From Myripristis murdjan (lineage: Eukaryota > Chordata > Actinopteri > Holocentriformes > Holocentridae): 64,000 nucleotides of DNA. Positions 61,692 through 64,000 of the stretch are shown here, piece after piece. Position numbers and translations under genes: made by a program. A model generated the notes under the pieces. It was not told the DNA's origin. It saw only the letters and a program-made list of their open reading frames with translations, and searched no databases. The stretch covers positions 16,435,439-16,499,438 of the forward strand of contig NC_044001.1 in assembly GCF_902150065.1 (NCBI RefSeq). The letters run 5' to 3'. Position 1 is the first letter of the stretch. Every line of letters begins with the position of its first letter.

Positions 61692-63488
61692 ACAAAATAT
61701 TGTAGGCTCATGCTAACAGATAGTAGAATAGAAGAACACTTAACATTCAATTCCAATGAATAAAGCATAACCATGGACTTGCAATAACTGAATACTACTA
61801 TCTTAAATTAAACTAATATCATTCCCTTTAAATCACTGTCTATATGTCAACAGGGATGAGCTGAATACGGCTGCTTTATTAATGACAGCTAAGGATTTTA
61901 ACAATACACTAAAATGTACAGAACATGCCCCGCAGTGAGTGCACTTCACAGGCTGAGCTCCTCTTCCTTTCAGGGGGCATAAGAAGATCACCGTGGCTAA
62001 TCTTTGTCAGTGACACCGACTCTTAGGGTCAAGTTAAATGATTTAGAGAGAAGATTAACTGCTTTGCCCGGGATGAAAATGCTTACCAACACCTCAAACC
62101 TAATGAGTCCTGACCCTAATGAAAGTACTGTGTTTAGAGTGTGTAAAAAAAAAAATCTCCTTCCCATTAACTCCTACAGAAGTTTGATGGAAAATAAAAA
62201 TAAAAAATAAATTCTGTGTTCCAAAGCCTGGAGGAAAATAAGCGCTGTCCCTGCCCAAGCCCAACCCATTCCGACAGCCACTCCCCAGCCATTTACTGGC
62301 ACAAAGATTGGCTCAGACGAAACACCCGCATGTCTTAAGTGCCAAGCATTCCTCTTTCATTGCAAGCAGTGCACAACAGACAAGCCAGGGAGTTGTCCTG
62401 TCCACAGTGCTACAGAGCTGTGATTTCAGTCACCAACACACGGAAGAAATCAAACGATGTTGCTGGATGAAAGCCTAACTGGCTACATCTCAGTACTTCC
62501 ACATGGCCCACAGGAGCCGACAGAATCATGCAGGGTTGAACAAGCTGCTGTCCTTGTCAAATCAAGCTTGCAGTTTGGAAAGGGACGGTGTTCCCAGCTT
62601 TTTTTTTCCTCGTCAAATGTGATAATCGGACACAATGCTGTGATGTGGGGCATCTCCATGACAACCAGACAACAGTTTAACTTTGCAATGTGCCATACCC
62701 AAGGTTATATCTCGGGCTGCCCCCTTAAAGACGATGAGTCAAAGCGTCAGTCATGGACTTCCACAGTCAAGTCAAAGAGTCAGATTTTTTTGTTTTGTTT
62801 TTTTAAAATATAGTTACTGGACATTGAAAATATGGCAATAACACAAGACACATTCTCTTAAAAATGCACTGGGAACACTGCAATAGGTCATGGAAAAACG
62901 ATGTTTTTATAGCCTTTAGAACTCTAATTATCTGGAGAATTAATAAGTGTTTCACTCCTCCCATCAACCCCAGTTATGTCCCACAATACGGATATCAGAC
63001 AAGGCTAGACTACTGCAGAATTTACAGTACATGTCTGGTTGTGAGCACCTGACTTAACTGAGGTGTTTTTTAGTTTTTTTAAAGATTGGATGTACTGAGG
63101 GGAGATGTATTTCAACAGCCTACACTATCGTGCTCAAAAGGAGAGTGTGAATTGTCTGAATCTGCTCAAGTGGACAGGTCCCGCCCTGTCTGATCTAGGA
63201 GCCCTACATCACATCCTACAGTATGTGGAAACCAAGCATCATCACACCACTGCTGTCTGCAGGACCTGACTGCTGTCAGATAAGATAGGAGTCTTAGTTG
63301 TGTGGTTACACAGCGTACTGTGCAGGAAATCATCAATACAGAGGGGTGCGCATGCAGCCGGCTGGTCTCCTCCAGCCTCTGTGCTGCTGCTGCTTTCATG
63401 GGTGCACAATGAACCTGTAAGGGCTCAGTGGACAAGTCGAGGCATGAAGCCTTACACATGCCTTCTCCTACTGACACACCCTCAGTCA

Positions 63489-63561
<73 letters not shown>

Positions 63562-64000
63562 AGTGTACAAGCAGCGATGGGCTGAATCAGAGACATGCAC
63601 ACACCTCTTATGCCCTTTCTCAAGAAACTCTCAAGAAACCCCCCTAAAATCACCACGGAAGATAACAGTCATTATATGCAAGTAAAACAACACCTGGTAC
63701 TACAGAAAGTAGTGAATCTCCCCAATGTTTCTGCATCATCTGATGAACACAATTTAATTATTTCAATACACAGCTCTGTAGGAAGGATGTCATCTGAGTT
63801 AACCAGAACAAACAGGGCTGTGGCTACTGCACAAGTCTTTGCTGCATGTTAATTCTTGCGCTTGGCTAACCACATTTCAGTAGCATGTGCCAGACGAGCA
63901 TGCATGGTTATCAAACAAGGGAGGGCACAGCAAGACAGAGTAATCCCTCTCGCCTGTGTACTCTCATTTTACCCCCCACCCCTCCCTCCAAGATTCAGAC
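60799..64000 (-). other. ywhaq: Large intron of the 14-3-3 gene (upstream of the first visible exon)
   Basis: No coding exon was recognised here; the expected first coding exon (family start M-x-K-x-E-L-x-Q-K-A-K-L) is not present on the minus strand. The region carries a 30-base A tract (about 61549-61579) and (CA)n repeats at 61645-61690 and 63491-63560. Confidence 0.6.
63491..63560. repeat. (CA)n microsatellite
   Basis: About 70 bp of CA in the 14-3-3 gene intron. Confidence 0.95.

Overview
The window is nuclear DNA from a ray-finned fish, most likely a compact-genome percomorph teleost. The evidence is small introns, abundant (CA)n, (CT)n and (GATA)n microsatellites, fish-type Tc1 and hAT elements, and a gene order matching human 2p25: ASAP2, ITGB1BP1, CPSF3, IAH1, ADAM17, YWHAQ. 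No bacterial, viral or CRISPR-like features were seen.

Layout. 1-19.6 kb holds the 3' part of asap2 (+ strand, 23 coding exons seen; the 5' end lies before base 1). 21.8-26.3 kb is itgb1bp1 (- strand). It shares a short bidirectional promoter with cpsf3 (+ strand, 26.5-33.4 kb, 18 coding exons, 690 aa, complete). 34.95-36.01 kb is an intronless J-protein gene related to DNAJC30 (- strand), which is not part of the human order. 36.8-39.5 kb is iah1 (+ strand, 6 exons, 242 aa, complete). 39.5-57.0 kb is adam17 (- strand, 19 exons, 864 aa, complete). 57.7-64 kb is the 3' part of a 14-3-3 gene (- strand), ywhaq by position but unusually divergent in sequence.

Mobile DNA. Two related Tc1-like elements sit in adam17 introns: a 1,625-bp copy with an intact transposase frame whose last catalytic spacing counts as DD38E, and a 594-bp internally deleted copy in the opposite orientation. 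Together they bracket exons 6-9. Other elements are a Tigger/pogo-like MITE in an asap2 intron, a hAT-like MITE downstream of cpsf3, three decayed copies of a second hAT-like MITE family, and LINE or retroposon 3' ends.

Function. The genes do not form a pathway; they are a conserved syntenic block. Asap2 is an Arf GTPase-activating protein, Itgb1bp1 (ICAP1) modulates beta-1 integrin, Cpsf3 is the pre-mRNA 3'-end endonuclease, Dnajc30 is a mitochondrial J-protein, Iah1 is an SGNH esterase, Adam17 is the TNF-alpha/EGFR-ligand sheddase, and 14-3-3 proteins are phosphoserine adaptors. I found no clearly new biological system. The most interesting signals are the Tc1 pair around an in-frame block of adam17 exons, an adam17 splice donor built from a (TG)n microsatellite, and the divergent 14-3-3 tail. 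Exon coordinates were read by eye from splice consensus and protein homology recalled from memory; reading-frame sums close for every gene.
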